The notes: generated by a model from the letters alone, not told the origin. A stretch of DNA of 45,794 nucleotides from Pseudomonas sp. GM78 (GCF_000282475.1 NZ_AKJF01000080.1:1-45794); one strand, 5' to 3'; shown: positions 1 through 9,834, counted from the first letter of the stretch. A program made the numbers and translations.

Positions 1-670
1 TGACCAGCCACAACGGCAGGGTGCGTTCGTGGCCGGCGGTGAAGGTGGTGACGATGATCTCGTCGAATGACAGCGCGAACGCCAGCATGCCGCCGGCCAG
101 CAACGCCGAGCCTAAGTTCGGCAGGATGATGTAGCGGAAGGTCTGCCAGCCATCGGCGCCGAGGTCCATCGAGGCTTCGATCAAGCTATGGGAGGTGCGG
201 CGCAAGCGGGCGATGACGTTGTTGTAGACGATCACCACGCAGAAGGTCGCGTGGCCGACGATGATGGTGAACATCCCCGGTTCGATGCCCAGTGTCTTGA
301 AGGTCGCCAGCAGCGCGATCCCGGTGATGATCCCCGGCAGGGCGATCGGCAGGATCAGCATCAGCGAGATGCCTTGCTTGCCGAAGAAATCCCGTCGGTA
401 CAACGCCGCCGACGCCAGTGTGCCAAGCACCATGGCGATCAGCGTGGCAATCGAGGCGATCTGCAGCGACAGCTTGATCGCTTCCAGCACGTCGGGCCGC
501 GAGAACGCCACGCCGATCCACTTCAGGGTGAATCCCTTGGGCGGGAAGCTGAACGCCGCGTCTTCGGTGTTGAAGGCGTACAGGAAGATGATCAGGATCG
601 GGAAGTGCAGAAACACCAGTCCGCCCCAGGCTGCTATGCGCAGGCCTAATGAAGCCTTTTCAGAGTGCAT
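1..670 (-). CDS. ydcV: ABC transporter inner-membrane permease, YdcV/PotC type (partial)
   Basis: This is the second permease subunit of a putrescine/polyamine-type ABC importer; the C-terminus lies beyond the left edge of the window. Translation from the ATG at 670 begins [17 protein letters not shown] and runs open to base 1 (about 223 codons). It has hydrophobic transmembrane segments and the cytoplasmic EAA loop seen as [17 protein letters not shown], the surface that docks on the ATPase. The start overlaps the end of the preceding permease gene by 11 bp, so the two are probably translationally coupled. Family and neighbour order match the E. coli ydcSTUV-patD cluster, which is why YdcV is preferred to PotC or PotI; the substrate is inferred, not shown. 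Confidence 0.85.
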   Translation of the reverse strand, partial: MHSEKASLGLRIAAWGGLVFLHFPILIIFLYAFNTEDAAFSFPPKGFTLKWIGVAFSRPDVLEAIKLSLQIASIATLIAMVLGTLASAALYRRDFFGKQGISLMLILPIALPGIITGIALLATFKTLGIEPGMFTIIVGHATFCVVIVYNNVIARLRRTSHSLIEASMDLGADGWQTFRYIILPNLGSALLAGGMLAFALSFDEIIVTTFTAGHERTLPLWLV

Positions 671-1607
671 CGAAGGCCCCCAGTCGTTTGACGATGGACA
701 GGTAGATGGCGATCAGCACGATCGGCACCAGGGTGAAGGCTGCAGCCATCGGCATGTTCCCGATCGCACCTTGTTGGGCATACACCATGCTGCCGACGAA
801 GTACCCCGGCGGGCCGACCAGTTGCGGCACGATGAAATCGCCCAGGGTCAGCGAGAAGGTGAAGATGGAGCCTGCGGCAATCCCCGGAATCGACAGCGGC
901 AAAATCACCTGCATGAAGGTCTGGCGTGGCTTGGCACCGAGGTCGGCGGAGGCTTGCAGCAGCGACGGCGGCAAGCGCTCCAGCGACGCCTGGATCGGCA
1001 GGATCATGAAGGGCAGCCAGATGTAGACGAATACCATGAAGCGCCCCAGGTGCGAGGTCGACAAGGTACTGCCGCCGACCCCCGGAATGCCCAGTACGAA
1101 CTGCAACAAGGGTTCCAGCCCCAGGTTCTGCACGAACCACTGCGCCACGCCGCCCTTGGCCAGCAGCAGGGTCCAGGCGTACGCCTTGACGATGTAGCTG
1201 GCCCACATCGGCATCATCACCGCGATGTAGAAAAATGCCTTGGTTTTACCCGTGGTGTAACGCGCCATGTAGTAGGCAATCGGGAACGCGACGATGGCGC
1301 TGGCGATGGACACCACGATGGCCATGCTCAGGGTGCGCAGGATGATGTCGAAGTTCGATGGCTGGAACAGCGCGGCGAAGTTCGCCAGGGTCAGGTCGGG
1401 AGTGACCGCCATGGTGAAGTCGTCGAAGGTGTAGAAGCCCTGCCACAGCAACGTCAGCAACGAGCCCAGGTAGATCGCGCCGAACCACAGCAGCGGCGGT
1501 ACCAGCAGCATCGACAGGTACAGGTTCGGCCGGCGATACAGCAGGTTGGAAAACCTGCGCAACGCCGAGCCTCCCGACGAGGTTTGGGAAACAGCCAGGG
1601 TGCTCAT
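660..1607 (-). CDS. ydcU: ABC transporter inner-membrane permease, YdcU/PotB type
   Basis: First permease subunit (315 aa) of the polyamine-type importer. An N-terminal cytoplasmic stretch of about 30 residues is followed by a first hydrophobic segment ([20 protein letters not shown]) and five further predicted helices. The EAA loop reads [20 protein letters not shown], as expected for a BPD_transp_1 domain. The gene begins 1 bp after the ATPase gene and overlaps the next permease by 11 bp, so it sits inside a tight operon transcribed toward base 1. Length and motif fit the YdcU/PotB family. The specific substrate is inferred from the neighbouring binding protein and patD. Confidence 0.9.
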   Translation of the reverse strand: MSTLAVSQTSSGGSALRRFSNLLYRRPNLYLSMLLVPPLLWFGAIYLGSLLTLLWQGFYTFDDFTMAVTPDLTLANFAALFQPSNFDIILRTLSMAIVVSIASAIVAFPIAYYMARYTTGKTKAFFYIAVMMPMWASYIVKAYAWTLLLAKGGVAQWFVQNLGLEPLLQFVLGIPGVGGSTLSTSHLGRFMVFVYIWLPFMILPIQASLERLPPSLLQASADLGAKPRQTFMQVILPLSIPGIAAGSIFTFSLTLGDFIVPQLVGPPGYFVGSMVYAQQGAIGNMPMAAAFTLVPIVLIAIYLSIVKRLGAFDAL

Positions 1608-1608
1608 G

Positions 1609-2646
1609 TCACATCCCGCCTGTCAGGGTGTCGTGCAGCGGGATCATCGCTTCGCGGGCCCAGCGGGCGCTGAGGCGTTGGCCGGTCTGGTGCTGGGCGC
1701 TGGTATCGAGCCATTGATTGTTGGCCTGGCTGATGTTCAGGGTCTGGCCGTTTTCCAGCTTCAGTTCGTAGCGGGTGGCGCTGCCCTGGTACTGGATGTC
1801 GTGCAGCAGGCCGCTGACTTCGATCTCGTGGCTGGCCAGTGGACCTTCGGCGAAACGCACGTGTTCCGGGCGAATCGAAAAGGGCTGCGGATTGCCGCTC
1901 AACTGCCGCGCCAGGTCGCCGCGGATCACGTTGGAGGTGCCGACGAATTCGGCGACGAAGGTGGTCGCCGGTTTCATGTACAGGTTGCGCGGCGAGTCGA
2001 CCTGTTCGATGCGACCCTTGTTGAACACGGCGACGCGGTCGGACATCGACAGCGCTTCGGTCTGGTCGTGGGTGACGAAGATGAAGGTGATGCCGAGCTG
2101 GCGTTGCAGCTTCTTCAGTTCGCCCTGCATTTGCTCGCGCAGCTTCAAATCCAGCGCACCCAGCGGTTCGTCGAGCAACAGCACCCGTGGGCGATTGACC
2201 AGGGCGCGGGCCAGGGCCACACGCTGGCGCTGGCCGCCGGAGAGCTGCACCGGCTTGCGCTCGCCGTAGCCGCCGAGGGCGACCATGTCGAGGGCTTCCT
2301 CGGCACGCTTGAGACGTTCGGCCTTGGCGACGCCTTTGACTTTCAAGCCGTAGGCGACGTTGTCGCGAACGTTCATGTGCGGGAACAGCGCGTAATCCTG
2401 GAACACGGTGTTCACGTCACGCTGGTACGGCGGCAGGCCGGCGGCCTCCTCGCCATGAATACGAATGGAACCCGTGCTCGGTTGTTCAAAACCGGCGATC
2501 AGGCGCAGGCAGGTGGTTTTGCCCGAGCCGGAAGGCCCCAGCATGGAGAAAAACTCGCCGTCCTGGATGTCGATGGAAACCCGGTCAACGGCTTTCACTT
2601 CGCCGAACTGACGGGAAACGTTGGTGAACTGGACTGCAAGCGTCAT
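1609..2646 (-). CDS. ydcT: ABC transporter ATP-binding protein, YdcT/PotA type
   Basis: Cytoplasmic ATPase (345 aa) that powers the importer. It has a Walker A motif GPSGSGKT (residues 37-44), signature LSGGQ (135-139) and Walker B VLLLDE (155-160), then a C-terminal TOBE-like regulatory region from about residue 240. A longer reading frame starts at 2721. I chose the ATG at 2646 because it is preceded by GGAG about 9 nt upstream and because family members begin just before the strand that reads VQFTNVSRQFG. A 232-bp gap containing a REP doublet separates it from the binding-protein gene, so binding protein and transporter core may be made in unequal amounts. Confidence 0.92.
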   Translation of the reverse strand: MTLAVQFTNVSRQFGEVKAVDRVSIDIQDGEFFSMLGPSGSGKTTCLRLIAGFEQPSTGSIRIHGEEAAGLPPYQRDVNTVFQDYALFPHMNVRDNVAYGLKVKGVAKAERLKRAEEALDMVALGGYGERKPVQLSGGQRQRVALARALVNRPRVLLLDEPLGALDLKLREQMQGELKKLQRQLGITFIFVTHDQTEALSMSDRVAVFNKGRIEQVDSPRNLYMKPATTFVAEFVGTSNVIRGDLARQLSGNPQPFSIRPEHVRFAEGPLASHEIEVSGLLHDIQYQGSATRYELKLENGQTLNISQANNQWLDTSAQHQTGQRLSARWAREAMIPLHDTLTGGM

Positions 2647-2766
2647 GGTGCGGTGCTCCAAAAAGACGAAGGCCGTCGCAGCGGCCCTGCCTGGACTTCT
2701 GAAAAAACGGGTAACGATCAACTACAGCCGGATGCCTTGCTCGGCAGTGGCAACAGATGTGATCAA

Positions 2767-2857
2767 CTGTGGGAGCTGGCTTGCCAGCGATGGCGTCAGC
2801 ACAGTCAATATTGTGTCGCCTGACACTCCGCCATCGCGGGCAAGCCCGCTCCCACAG
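2767..2857. repeat. REP doublet (REPIN-like) between ydcS and ydcT
   Basis: Two inverted REP-like copies, CTGTGGGAGCTGGCTTGCCAG on the left and its relative ending GGGCAAGCCCGCTCCCACAG on the right, flank a short spacer. The arms end in GCGATGGCG and CGCCATCGC. The element lies inside the operon, in the gap between the binding-protein and ATPase genes, where such structures can act as mRNA stabilisers or partial terminators (general knowledge, not shown here). Confidence 0.85.
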
Positions 2858-2878
2858 GGATCTACTTCACTTCAAGGA

Positions 2879-4030
2879 TCAGCGACCGCCCATGATCGCG
2901 ATGTAGTCCTGGGTCCAGCGGCTGTACGGCACGAACTTGCCGCCTTCGGCCTGCGGGGTTTTCCAGAAGGCGATCTTGTCGAAGTTGTCGAAACCGTTGG
3001 TCTTGCAGCCCTTGGCACCCAGCAGTTCACTTTCCTTGCACGCTGCCGGTACCGCTGGCAACGAACCGAACCACGCCGCCACGTCACCCTGGACTTTCGG
3101 TTGCAGCGACCAGTCCATCCACTTGTACGCACAGTTCGGGTGCTTGGCCTCGGTGTGCAGCATGGTGGTGTCGGCCCACCCGGTGGCGCCTTCTTTCGGG
3201 ATGGTCGAGGCGATTGGCTGTTTCTCGTTGACCAGGCCGTTGACCTGATACGGCCAGGCCCCGGACGCCACCACGCCTTCGTTCTTGAAATCACTCATTT
3301 GTACGGTGGTGTCGTGCCAGTAGCGGTGGATCAACGGCTGTTGCGCGCGCAACAGATCGAGCACGGCCTTGTACTGCGCTTCGGTCAGTTCGTAGGGGTT
3401 CTGGATGCCCAGTTCCGGCTTGGCGGATTTCAGGTACAGCGCCGCGTCGGCGATGTAGATCGGGCCGTCATAGGCCTGCACGCGACCCTTGTTCGGCTTG
3501 CCGTCCGGCAGGTTCTCCGCGTTGAACAGCACGCCCCAGCTGTCGGGCGCGGTCTTGAATACGTTGGTGTTGTACATCAACACGTTTGGCCCCCACTGGT
3601 ACGGAGTGCCGTAGGTCTGCTTGTTGACCACGTACCACGGCGCATCCTTGAGGCGCGGGTCGAGGTTCTTCCAGTTCGGGATCAACGCCGTATTGATCGG
3701 CTGCACGCGCTTGCCGACAATCAGCCGCAGGGAGGCGTCGCCGGACGCCGTCACCAGGTCATAACCACCCTTGGCCATCAGGCTGACCATCTCATCGGAG
3801 GTCGCAGCGGTTTTCACGTTGACCTTGCAGCCGGTTTCCTTCTCGAAACCGGTCACCCAGTCGTAGGCCTTGTCGCTTTCACCACGTTCGATGTAGCCGG
3901 GCCACGCCACGATATCCAGCTGGCCTTCGCCGGCACCGACAGCCTTCAACGGCTCGGCGGCGTGGACACTGACACTGGCCAGCAGCGCGGTGGTGATTGC
4001 ACTGAGCAGTGCGGTCTTGTGCACGAACAT
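2879..4030 (-). CDS. ydcS: Periplasmic polyamine-type substrate-binding protein, YdcS family
   Basis: Extracytoplasmic solute-binding protein (383 aa) that delivers substrate to the YdcTUV importer. An N-terminal signal peptide ends near SVSVHA-AEP. The mature protein contains segments that I recall as nearly identical in E. coli YdcS: IAWPGYIERGESDKAYDWVT, TAATSDEMVSLMAKGGYDLV and, at the C-terminus, KFVPYSRWTQDYIAIMGGR. The start at 4030 has AGAGGG about 8 nt upstream. The gene lies 83 bp downstream of patD on the same strand. Putrescine or a related amine is the likely ligand from the family and from patD. E. coli YdcS has also been linked to poly-3-hydroxybutyrate synthesis, which cannot be judged here. 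Confidence 0.93.
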   Translation of the reverse strand: MFVHKTALLSAITTALLASVSVHAAEPLKAVGAGEGQLDIVAWPGYIERGESDKAYDWVTGFEKETGCKVNVKTAATSDEMVSLMAKGGYDLVTASGDASLRLIVGKRVQPINTALIPNWKNLDPRLKDAPWYVVNKQTYGTPYQWGPNVLMYNTNVFKTAPDSWGVLFNAENLPDGKPNKGRVQAYDGPIYIADAALYLKSAKPELGIQNPYELTEAQYKAVLDLLRAQQPLIHRYWHDTTVQMSDFKNEGVVASGAWPYQVNGLVNEKQPIASTIPKEGATGWADTTMLHTEAKHPNCAYKWMDWSLQPKVQGDVAAWFGSLPAVPAACKESELLGAKGCKTNGFDNFDKIAFWKTPQAEGGKFVPYSRWTQDYIAIMGGR

Positions 4031-4113
4031 GGGATTTCCCTCTTCTTCAAATTATGGTCGGGGCAGTAGTGAACGTGGTGAAGCATGCCGTTGGCGGCTT
4101 GTTATTAGCGTAG

Positions 4114-5601
4114 TCAGAGATGCTGCCCGTGGCGGGCCATGATGTGCCGCACCACGCTGTAGTCCTGGAGCGAGTCGCTGGACAGGTCCTTGCCGTAACC
4201 CGAACGCTTGAGCCCGCCGTGGGGCATCTCGCTGACCAGCATGAAATGGCTGTTGATCCAGGTGCAGCCATACTGCAACCGCGCGGCAACCTGCATCGCC
4301 TTGTCGAGGTTCTGCGTCCAGACCGACGAGGCCAGGCCGTATTCCGAGTCGTTGGCCCAATCCACCGCCTGTTCCAGTTGATCGAATCGGGTCACGGTGA
4401 CCACCGGCCCGAACACTTCGCGTTGGACGATTTCATCGCCTTGCTTGCAACCGGCGAGCAACGTCGGCTGGTAATAGAAGCCGGCTCCGGAATGCACCGC
4501 CGCACCGGTCACCCGTTCGATATGTGGCTGGCCGAGGGCGCGCTCGACAAAACTGGCCACGCGGTCGCGCTGGCGGGTGCTGATCAGCGGGCCAATCTCG
4601 TTGTCGGCATCGCGTTTACCGGCGAAACGCAGGCTGCTGACCGCCGCGCCGAGTTCGGCCACCAGGCGGTCGTGAATGCCGGCCTGGGCATACACCCGGC
4701 ACGCGGCGGTGCAGTCCTGGCCGGCGTTGTAATAGCCGTAGGTGCGCACGCCTTCGACCACCGCTTGAATGTCGGCATCGTTGCAGACGATCACCGGCGC
4801 CTTGCCGCCCAGTTCGAGGTGCGTGCGCTTGAGGGTCTTGGCCGCGGCCTGGAGGATTTTCTGCCCGGTGACGATATCGCCGGTCAGCGACACCATGCGC
4901 ACCTTGGGATGGCTGACCAGATGACTGCCGACGCCTTCACCGCCACCGCAAACAATGTTGATCACGCCGGGCGGCAGGATTTCCGCCAGCGCCGGGGCCA
5001 ACGCCAGGATCGACAGGGGCGTGTGCTCCGAGGGCTTGAACACCAGGGTGTTGCCGGCGGCCAGGGCCGGGGCGATTTTCCACGCCGCCATCATGATCGG
5101 GTAATTCCACGGTGCAATCGATGCGACCACGCCAATCGGATCGCGCCGCACCATGCTGGTGTAGCCCGGCAGGTATTCACCGCTGAGCTGGCCGGTCTGG
5201 CAGCGCACGGCACCCGCGAAAAAGCGGAACACATCGACCGTGGCGCTCAGGTCGTCCTGGCGGGCCAGGTGCAACGGCTTGCCGCAGTTCAAGGATTCGA
5301 GACGGGCAAGCAGGTCGGCGTTTTTTTCGATGGCGTTGGCGATATCGAGCAACAGGTTCGAGCGCTGCTGCGGCGTGGTCCGCGACCAGCCGGCAAAGGC
5401 GCGGTGCGCGGCGAGGATGGCGGCTTCGACTTGTTCGGTGCTGGCTTCGGCGATGTGCGTCAACACTTCGCCTGTGGCCGGGTTGAGGATTGCCTCGACA
5501 CGGCCTTGCCCTGCGACTAATTCACCTTCGATCAACAATGCGGTGAACAATGGGGTCTGTGCGCCAGCCATTCTTCGGGTTCTCTTTTCTTGTGTGGCCA
5601 T
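4114..5601 (-). CDS. patD: 4-aminobutanal (gamma-aminobutyraldehyde) dehydrogenase
   Basis: NAD-dependent aldehyde dehydrogenase (495 aa) expected to oxidise 4-aminobutanal, formed from putrescine, to GABA. It shares long stretches with E. coli PatD (YdcW), for example [19 protein letters not shown] with the catalytic cysteine, the glutamate motif [11 protein letters not shown], and [20 protein letters not shown] near the C-terminus. The N-terminus is about 20 residues longer than in E. coli. I keep the ATG at 5601 because GGGAG sits 5-6 nt upstream. In E. coli patD is last in the ydc operon; here it is first, between the LysR-type regulator and ydcS. It could accept other amino-aldehydes. 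Confidence 0.92.
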   Translation of the reverse strand: MATQEKRTRRMAGAQTPLFTALLIEGELVAGQGRVEAILNPATGEVLTHIAEASTEQVEAAILAAHRAFAGWSRTTPQQRSNLLLDIANAIEKNADLLARLESLNCGKPLHLARQDDLSATVDVFRFFAGAVRCQTGQLSGEYLPGYTSMVRRDPIGVVASIAPWNYPIMMAAWKIAPALAAGNTLVFKPSEHTPLSILALAPALAEILPPGVINIVCGGGEGVGSHLVSHPKVRMVSLTGDIVTGQKILQAAAKTLKRTHLELGGKAPVIVCNDADIQAVVEGVRTYGYYNAGQDCTAACRVYAQAGIHDRLVAELGAAVSSLRFAGKRDADNEIGPLISTRQRDRVASFVERALGQPHIERVTGAAVHSGAGFYYQPTLLAGCKQGDEIVQREVFGPVVTVTRFDQLEQAVDWANDSEYGLASSVWTQNLDKAMQVAARLQYGCTWINSHFMLVSEMPHGGLKRSGYGKDLSSDSLQDYSVVRHIMARHGQHL

Positions 5602-5627
5602 GCTGCTCCCTGTGACCGGGGCTGGCC

Positions 5628-5650
5628 GTCTTATATAGATACGACAAGAC
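5628..5650. promoter_or_regulatory. Inverted repeat upstream of patD, possible LysR-type operator
   Basis: GTCTT and AAGAC form a perfect 5-bp inverted repeat around a 13-bp AT-rich centre (TATATAGATACGA on the plus strand). It lies 27-49 bp upstream of the patD start, in the 101-bp gap between patD and the LysR-type gene. LysR-type regulators bind dyads of this general shape. A related ATCTATA word also occurs upstream of the LysR-type gene itself (minus strand, near 6630). This assignment is inferred from shape and position only. Confidence 0.35.
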
Positions 5651-5702
5651 TAGTGCGCAGACCCGAGGTCGACAAATTCTAAATACTGAAGGTGGCGTTC
5701 GA

Positions 5703-6617
5703 TTAAATAGATGGCTTGCGCCCGCCGTGGGGCTGCTCGCGGGCGACGGTCAGGAACGGGTCGACCAGTGCCGGACGCGCCGTACCGCGGCGCCAGGCCA
5801 GGCCGACATCGAGGGTTTGGCTCAGGTCGGCAATCGGCCGCGCTTCGATGATGTCGCCCTCCAGTGACCAGGGGCGATATGTCATGTCGGGCTGGATCGA
5901 CACGCCCAGGCCGGCCGCCACCAGGCTGCGCACCGCTTCGGTCGAGGCGGTGCGCAAAGTGATGCGAGGTTGCAGGGAGGCAGCCGTCCACATGCGCTGG
6001 GCGTTGCGATCCATTTCATCGACGATCAATTGAATCAGTGGTTCACGGGCCACGTCGGCGAGGTTGATGCTGTCGTGTTCCAGCAGCGGATGCTGGGCCG
6101 GCAGCCACAGTCGATGGGGTGAATGGGTCAGCACTTCAGTCTGCAGGGCGTGGCGGTCTTCGAGGTTGGAGAGGATCAACACGCCGACATCGATCTCGCC
6201 GCTGACCAGCAAGTGTTCGATGTAAGGGCGTTCGTCTTCCATCACACGGATTTCGACGTTGGGGTAGGCGCGCTGGAAGCGCGTGAGCAGGTCCGCCAGG
6301 TAATAACCGGCCACCAGGCTGGTCACCCCGACGATCAATTGCCCGGCCACCTGGTCGGTGCTTTGTTGCAGGCTGCGCTTGGCGTTGTCCACGGTGGCCA
6401 GGATCAAATGCGCCTGGCGCAGGAACTGATGCCCCTGATGGGTCAGGGTCATGCCCTTGGCGTGGCGATTGAACAGGCCGACGCCGATTTCCTGTTCGAG
6501 CTGCTGGATCGCCAGGGTCAGGGTGGATTGGGAAATGAATGCGGTTTGCGCGGCGGCGGAGATCGAGCCGGTCTCGGCCACCGCAATGAAATGACGGATT
6601 TGACGCAGGGTCATCAT
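5703..6617 (-). CDS. LysR-family transcriptional regulator, probable regulator of patD-ydcSTUV
   Basis: LysR-type regulator (304 aa). The N-terminal winged helix-turn-helix (residues about 2-62) reads TLRQIRHFIAVAETGSISAA and then the recognition region SQSTLTLAIQQLEQEIGVGL. The rest is a periplasmic-binding-protein-like effector domain starting near LIVGVTSLVAGYYLADLL. The gene is on the same strand as patD and ends 101 bp before its start, so it is a good candidate for local control of putrescine catabolism and import. It has no close family name that I recognise. Its own upstream region (6618-6680) is very T-rich and is shared with the divergent small gene at 6774. Confidence 0.88.
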   Translation of the reverse strand: MMTLRQIRHFIAVAETGSISAAAQTAFISQSTLTLAIQQLEQEIGVGLFNRHAKGMTLTHQGHQFLRQAHLILATVDNAKRSLQQSTDQVAGQLIVGVTSLVAGYYLADLLTRFQRAYPNVEIRVMEDERPYIEHLLVSGEIDVGVLILSNLEDRHALQTEVLTHSPHRLWLPAQHPLLEHDSINLADVAREPLIQLIVDEMDRNAQRMWTAASLQPRITLRTASTEAVRSLVAAGLGVSIQPDMTYRPWSLEGDIIEARPIADLSQTLDVGLAWRRGTARPALVDPFLTVAREQPHGGRKPSI

Positions 6618-6773
6618 GAGGCCGTACCGGGTGGGCGGTTTTATAGATTTTTTTGAGTGTATATCTTTTTTTTCGATGGGATGCCTGAGCCGTAGTGTTG
6701 GGCAAGCTAATCATTTGCGGTTTTTTGCCGACTACTCTTGGGACTTCACAATCTTTGAACTGGGAGGGGCGGG

Positions 6774-7115
6774 ATGAGTATCAGGAAAATGTCTATGGCA
6801 TTGGGACTGTCGCTTGGCCTGGCAGGAAGTTGCCTTGCGTCTGCGCCGATCATCCATTTCCAGGGGGCAATCGTGGAGGCACCATGCAAAGTCTCTGTTA
6901 CCGGCCGGGGGCTTGCGTTGCGTGGCTGTCCGGGGAGCGCGCAAGGAGACCCGGTCAGTGCCCGAAGCATGGAGCCAGTGTTGACTGTCAGTTCGCTCGA
7001 CTCACCACCCGTCCCGGCGCGATTGCTGATCAATGACGGGCAGTACATGTTGGTGGACGCCGCATCCAGACCGATCACTTCGGGCAACTATCGGATAACC
7101 CTGGCCTATCCCTGA
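6774..7115 (+). CDS. Small exported protein resembling a type 1 fimbrial subunit
   Basis: A 113-aa protein with a signal peptide (residues about 1-22, ending SCLA). The mature start SAPIIHFQGAIVEAPCKVSV resembles the first strands of chaperone-usher pilins, where INFxGxIVxxPC is typical. A second cysteine follows in LRGCPGSA and could pair with the first. The C-terminus YRITLAYP resembles the terminal donor-strand-accepting strand. A strong ribosome site (GGGAGGGGCGGG) precedes the ATG. The protein is shorter than normal pilins (about 150-180 aa), and no chaperone or usher gene is nearby, so it is an orphan. Fimbrial function is a guess from sequence shape. Confidence 0.75.
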   Translation: MSIRKMSMALGLSLGLAGSCLASAPIIHFQGAIVEAPCKVSVTGRGLALRGCPGSAQGDPVSARSMEPVLTVSSLDSPPVPARLLINDGQYMLVDAASRPITSGNYRITLAYP

Positions 7116-7243
7116 GCATCACCGCCCCGGGGACTCTGCCGCCCCAGTAACATCTGGAAGCAAACCCGCAGGGAGTCGTCGGGCACTTTCGATCTAGTCT
7201 GATGGCCTTAGTGTGCGGTTGAACCCTTTTGTGGAGGCGGAAA

Positions 7244-7927
7244 ATGATCACCCGTGGATTGCTCGACCAGCTGCTCAAGTCGGGCCAGGATTTGTTGCAA
7301 AAAAACACCGGCGCGACGCAGGGCAAGGGGTCGAACAGTGGCATCGGCAGCCTGCTCTCCGGTGCGGGCGGCGGGGCCCTGGCGGCCGGGGCCATGGGCC
7401 TGCTGCTGGGTAACAAGAAAGCGCGCAAGGTCGGGGGCAAGGTCGCGGTGTATGGCGGCCTCGCCGCATTGGGCGTGCTGGCCTACAAGGCCTACGGCAA
7501 CTGGCAGGCCCAGCAGGGCACAGCCCCGAGGACCGAGCCGCAAACCCTGGATCGCTTGTCGACAGCGCAAGTCGAGCAGCACAGCCAGGCGATTCTCAAG
7601 GCCCTGGTGGCCGCGGCCAAAGCTGACGGTCATATCGACGCGCGCGAACGCGAGCTGATCGAAGGCGAGTTCAGCAAGCTCGACAACGATCAGGAACTGC
7701 GACACTGGCTGCATGCCGAACTGAACAAGCCGCTGGACCCGAGCGAGGTCGCCCGCGCCGCCAGCACCCCGGAAATGGCTGCCGAAATGTATATCGCCAG
7801 TGTGATGCTGGTGGATGAGGAGAGCTTCATGGAGAAGTCCTACCTCGATGAACTGGCGCGGCAACTCAAGCTGGAACCGGGGTTGAAGGCCGAGCTGGAG
7901 AAGCAGGTTCGCCAAGCTTCGATGTAA
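7244..7927 (+). CDS. DUF533 / YebE-like protein with TerB-like domain
   Basis: A 227-aa protein of the DUF533 family (E. coli YebE-like). Residues about 25-90 are glycine/alanine rich with a hydrophobic stretch (GAGGGALAAGAMGLLLG, then VAVYGGLAALGVLAY), suggesting membrane association. From about residue 115 there is an acidic helical TerB-like domain, including ILKALVAAAKADGHIDARER and MYIASVMLVDEESFMEKSYL. I chose the ATG at 7244, not an upstream start at 7229, because GGAGGCGG lies directly before it. YebE-type genes are linked to envelope stress in enterobacteria; the role here is unknown. The gene stands alone, with a REP doublet downstream. Confidence 0.85.
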   Translation: MITRGLLDQLLKSGQDLLQKNTGATQGKGSNSGIGSLLSGAGGGALAAGAMGLLLGNKKARKVGGKVAVYGGLAALGVLAYKAYGNWQAQQGTAPRTEPQTLDRLSTAQVEQHSQAILKALVAAAKADGHIDARERELIEGEFSKLDNDQELRHWLHAELNKPLDPSEVARAASTPEMAAEMYIASVMLVDEESFMEKSYLDELARQLKLEPGLKAELEKQVRQASM

Positions 7928-7938
7928 GGTTTCAGGCC

Positions 7939-7997
7939 AGGCTCGCTTCCACAGGTTGTGCGCGGTCAATGTGGGAGCGAGCCTGCTCGCGATAGCA
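7939..7997. repeat. Short degenerate REP doublet
   Basis: A left arm GGCTCGCTTCCACAG faces a right REP beginning GTGGGAGCGAGCCTGCTCGC, with a spacer of only about 20 bp. The left arm is truncated relative to the other doublets in this window. It lies between the DUF533 gene and the wspA leader. Confidence 0.75.
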
Positions 7998-8172
7998 ATT
8001 TCAGTCGCACCCAATCCCTCAATGGCCAATCCACGGTCCCTTTCCTGCGAAATGCCACTGGCACACTTCCCGAGCAATATCGGAAAATCCCCACCCAAAA
8101 GCCCATCCTGGCTTTTTCCGCGGGATGAGAAGTGGTGCGCAACCGTCTTATAAATGAAACAGCGCCCTCGGC

Positions 8173-8178
8173 TATACT
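8173..8178 (+). promoter_or_regulatory. Possible -10 element of the wsp operon promoter
   Basis: TATACT occurs 34 bp before the wspA start codon, inside GGCTATACTCC. I do not see a convincing -35 hexamer at the matching distance, so this is only a candidate start region. Confidence 0.35.
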
Positions 8179-8211
8179 CCCCGCATTTCGAAATGCCCCC
8201 GAGGACTGACT

Positions 8212-9834
8212 GTGAAGAACTGGACGTTGCGCCAACGCATTTTGGCGAGCTTTGCGGTAATTATCGCCATCATGTTGCTGATGGTAGTCGTCTCGTATTC
8301 GCGGTTGTTGAAGATCGAGACCAGCGAAGCCAGCGTGCGTGATGACGCGCTGCCAGGCTTGTATTACAGCTCGATGGTTCGCGGCGCCTGGTCCGACAGT
8401 TATCTGCGGATGCTGGAAATGCTGGGGCTGGAACAGGGGCAGGGCTTCACCGCCAAGGATGCGGCGGACTTCAATGGCTTCTCCGCGCGCCTGCAAGAGC
8501 AGATGGAGCTTTATCGGGCGACGATCACGACGGATGAAGACAAGGCCGAGTATGCCGCTTTTGAAAAATTCCATGCGGACTACCACCGGATCCTGCTCGC
8601 CGTTACCGACTTGCATAAACGCAATCAGGACGCCGACGCCATCAGGATGTTCAACGAGGAGCTGACCCCGGTCTGGACAGCGGGTCGAATGAAGCTCAGT
8701 GATATTCTGCGCCATAACAAGGCAGTGGCAGACCAGGCTGTGGCGGCCATCGACGATGCGGTGCTCACCGCCAAGATCATCATGGGCATTTCCCTGGTGT
8801 TCGCCGTATTGGCCGCCGGCCTTTGCGGCCTGCTGCTGATGCGCGCCATCATGGCGCCGATGAATCGTATCGTTAATATCCTCGAAATCATGCGCACGGG
8901 CGACCTGAGCTCGCGTCTCAATCTTGAGCGCAAGGACGAATTCGGTGCCGTGGAAACCGGCTTCAACGACATGATGACCGAGCTGACCTCCCTGGTGTCC
9001 CAGGCCCAGCGCTCGTCGGTGCAAGTGACCACATCGGTCACCGAGATCGCCGCGACGTCCAAGCAACAGCAGGCCACCGCCACCGAAACGGCGGCCACCA
9101 CCACTGAAATCGGTGCGACTTCCCGGGAAATCGCCGCCACCTCCCGTGACCTGGTACGCACCATGACCGAAGTGTCCACCGCCGCCGACCAGGCCTCGGT
9201 GGCTGCCGGTTCCGGGCAACAGGGCCTGGCGCGCATGGAAGAGACCATGCATTCGGTGATGGGCGCGGCCGACCTGGTCAACGCCAAGCTGGCGATCCTC
9301 AACGAGAAGGCCGGTAACATCAACCAGGTGGTGGTGACCATCGTCAAGGTTGCCGACCAGACCAACCTGTTGTCGCTCAACGCGGCGATCGAAGCCGAGA
9401 AGGCCGGCGAATACGGTCGCGGTTTTGCCGTGGTCGCCACCGAAGTCCGGCGCCTGGCAGACCAGACCGCCGTCGCCACCTACGACATCGAACAGATGGT
9501 GCGCGAGATTCAATCGGCGGTGTCGGCCGGTGTGATGGGCATGGACAAGTTCTCCGAGGAAGTGCGCCGCGGCATGTTCGAGGTGCAGCAGGTCGGCGAA
9601 CAGTTGTCGCAGATCATCCATCAGGTCCAGGCGCTGGCGCCGCGGGTGTTGATGGTCAACGAAGGCATGCAGGCCCAGGCCACCGGTGCCGAGCAGATCA
9701 ACCACGCGCTGGTGCAGTTGGGTGATGCCAGCAGCCAGACCGTCGAATCCCTGCGCCAGGCCAGTTTTGCCATCGACGAGCTGAGCCAGGTGGCCGTAGG
9801 GCTGCGCAGCGGCGTCTCGCGATTCAAAGTCTGA
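8212..9834 (+). CDS. wspA: WspA, membrane-bound chemoreceptor-like sensor of the Wsp system
   Basis: Receptor (540 aa) of the Wsp pathway, which responds to surface contact or envelope stress and raises c-di-GMP through WspR (established for Pseudomonas). A first membrane helix (about residues 11-29) is followed by a periplasmic helical domain (about 30-187), a second helix (about 188-210, [21 protein letters not shown]), a HAMP domain with the segment [18 protein letters not shown], and a cytoplasmic coiled coil. The conserved hairpin tip reads [20 protein letters not shown] followed by [20 protein letters not shown]. No CheR-docking pentapeptide is present at the C-terminus. The start is GTG at 8212, with GAGGA about 7 nt upstream. 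Its stop overlaps the wspB start by one base. Confidence 0.96.
   Translation: MKNWTLRQRILASFAVIIAIMLLMVVVSYSRLLKIETSEASVRDDALPGLYYSSMVRGAWSDSYLRMLEMLGLEQGQGFTAKDAADFNGFSARLQEQMELYRATITTDEDKAEYAAFEKFHADYHRILLAVTDLHKRNQDADAIRMFNEELTPVWTAGRMKLSDILRHNKAVADQAVAAIDDAVLTAKIIMGISLVFAVLAAGLCGLLLMRAIMAPMNRIVNILEIMRTGDLSSRLNLERKDEFGAVETGFNDMMTELTSLVSQAQRSSVQVTTSVTEIAATSKQQQATATETAATTTEIGATSREIAATSRDLVRTMTEVSTAADQASVAAGSGQQGLARMEETMHSVMGAADLVNAKLAILNEKAGNINQVVVTIVKVADQTNLLSLNAAIEAEKAGEYGRGFAVVATEVRRLADQTAVATYDIEQMVREIQSAVSAGVMGMDKFSEEVRRGMFEVQQVGEQLSQIIHQVQALAPRVLMVNEGMQAQATGAEQINHALVQLGDASSQTVESLRQASFAIDELSQVAVGLRSGVSRFKV

Noticed and set aside
2647-2721. Upstream start of the ydcT ATPase
   Set aside because: It adds 25 residues not found in the family, while the ATG at 2646 has a proper ribosome site.
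7966-9705. Long minus-strand open frame across wspA
   Set aside because: Antisense shadow of the receptor gene, rich in Gly and His with no domain, and it runs into the intergenic REP.
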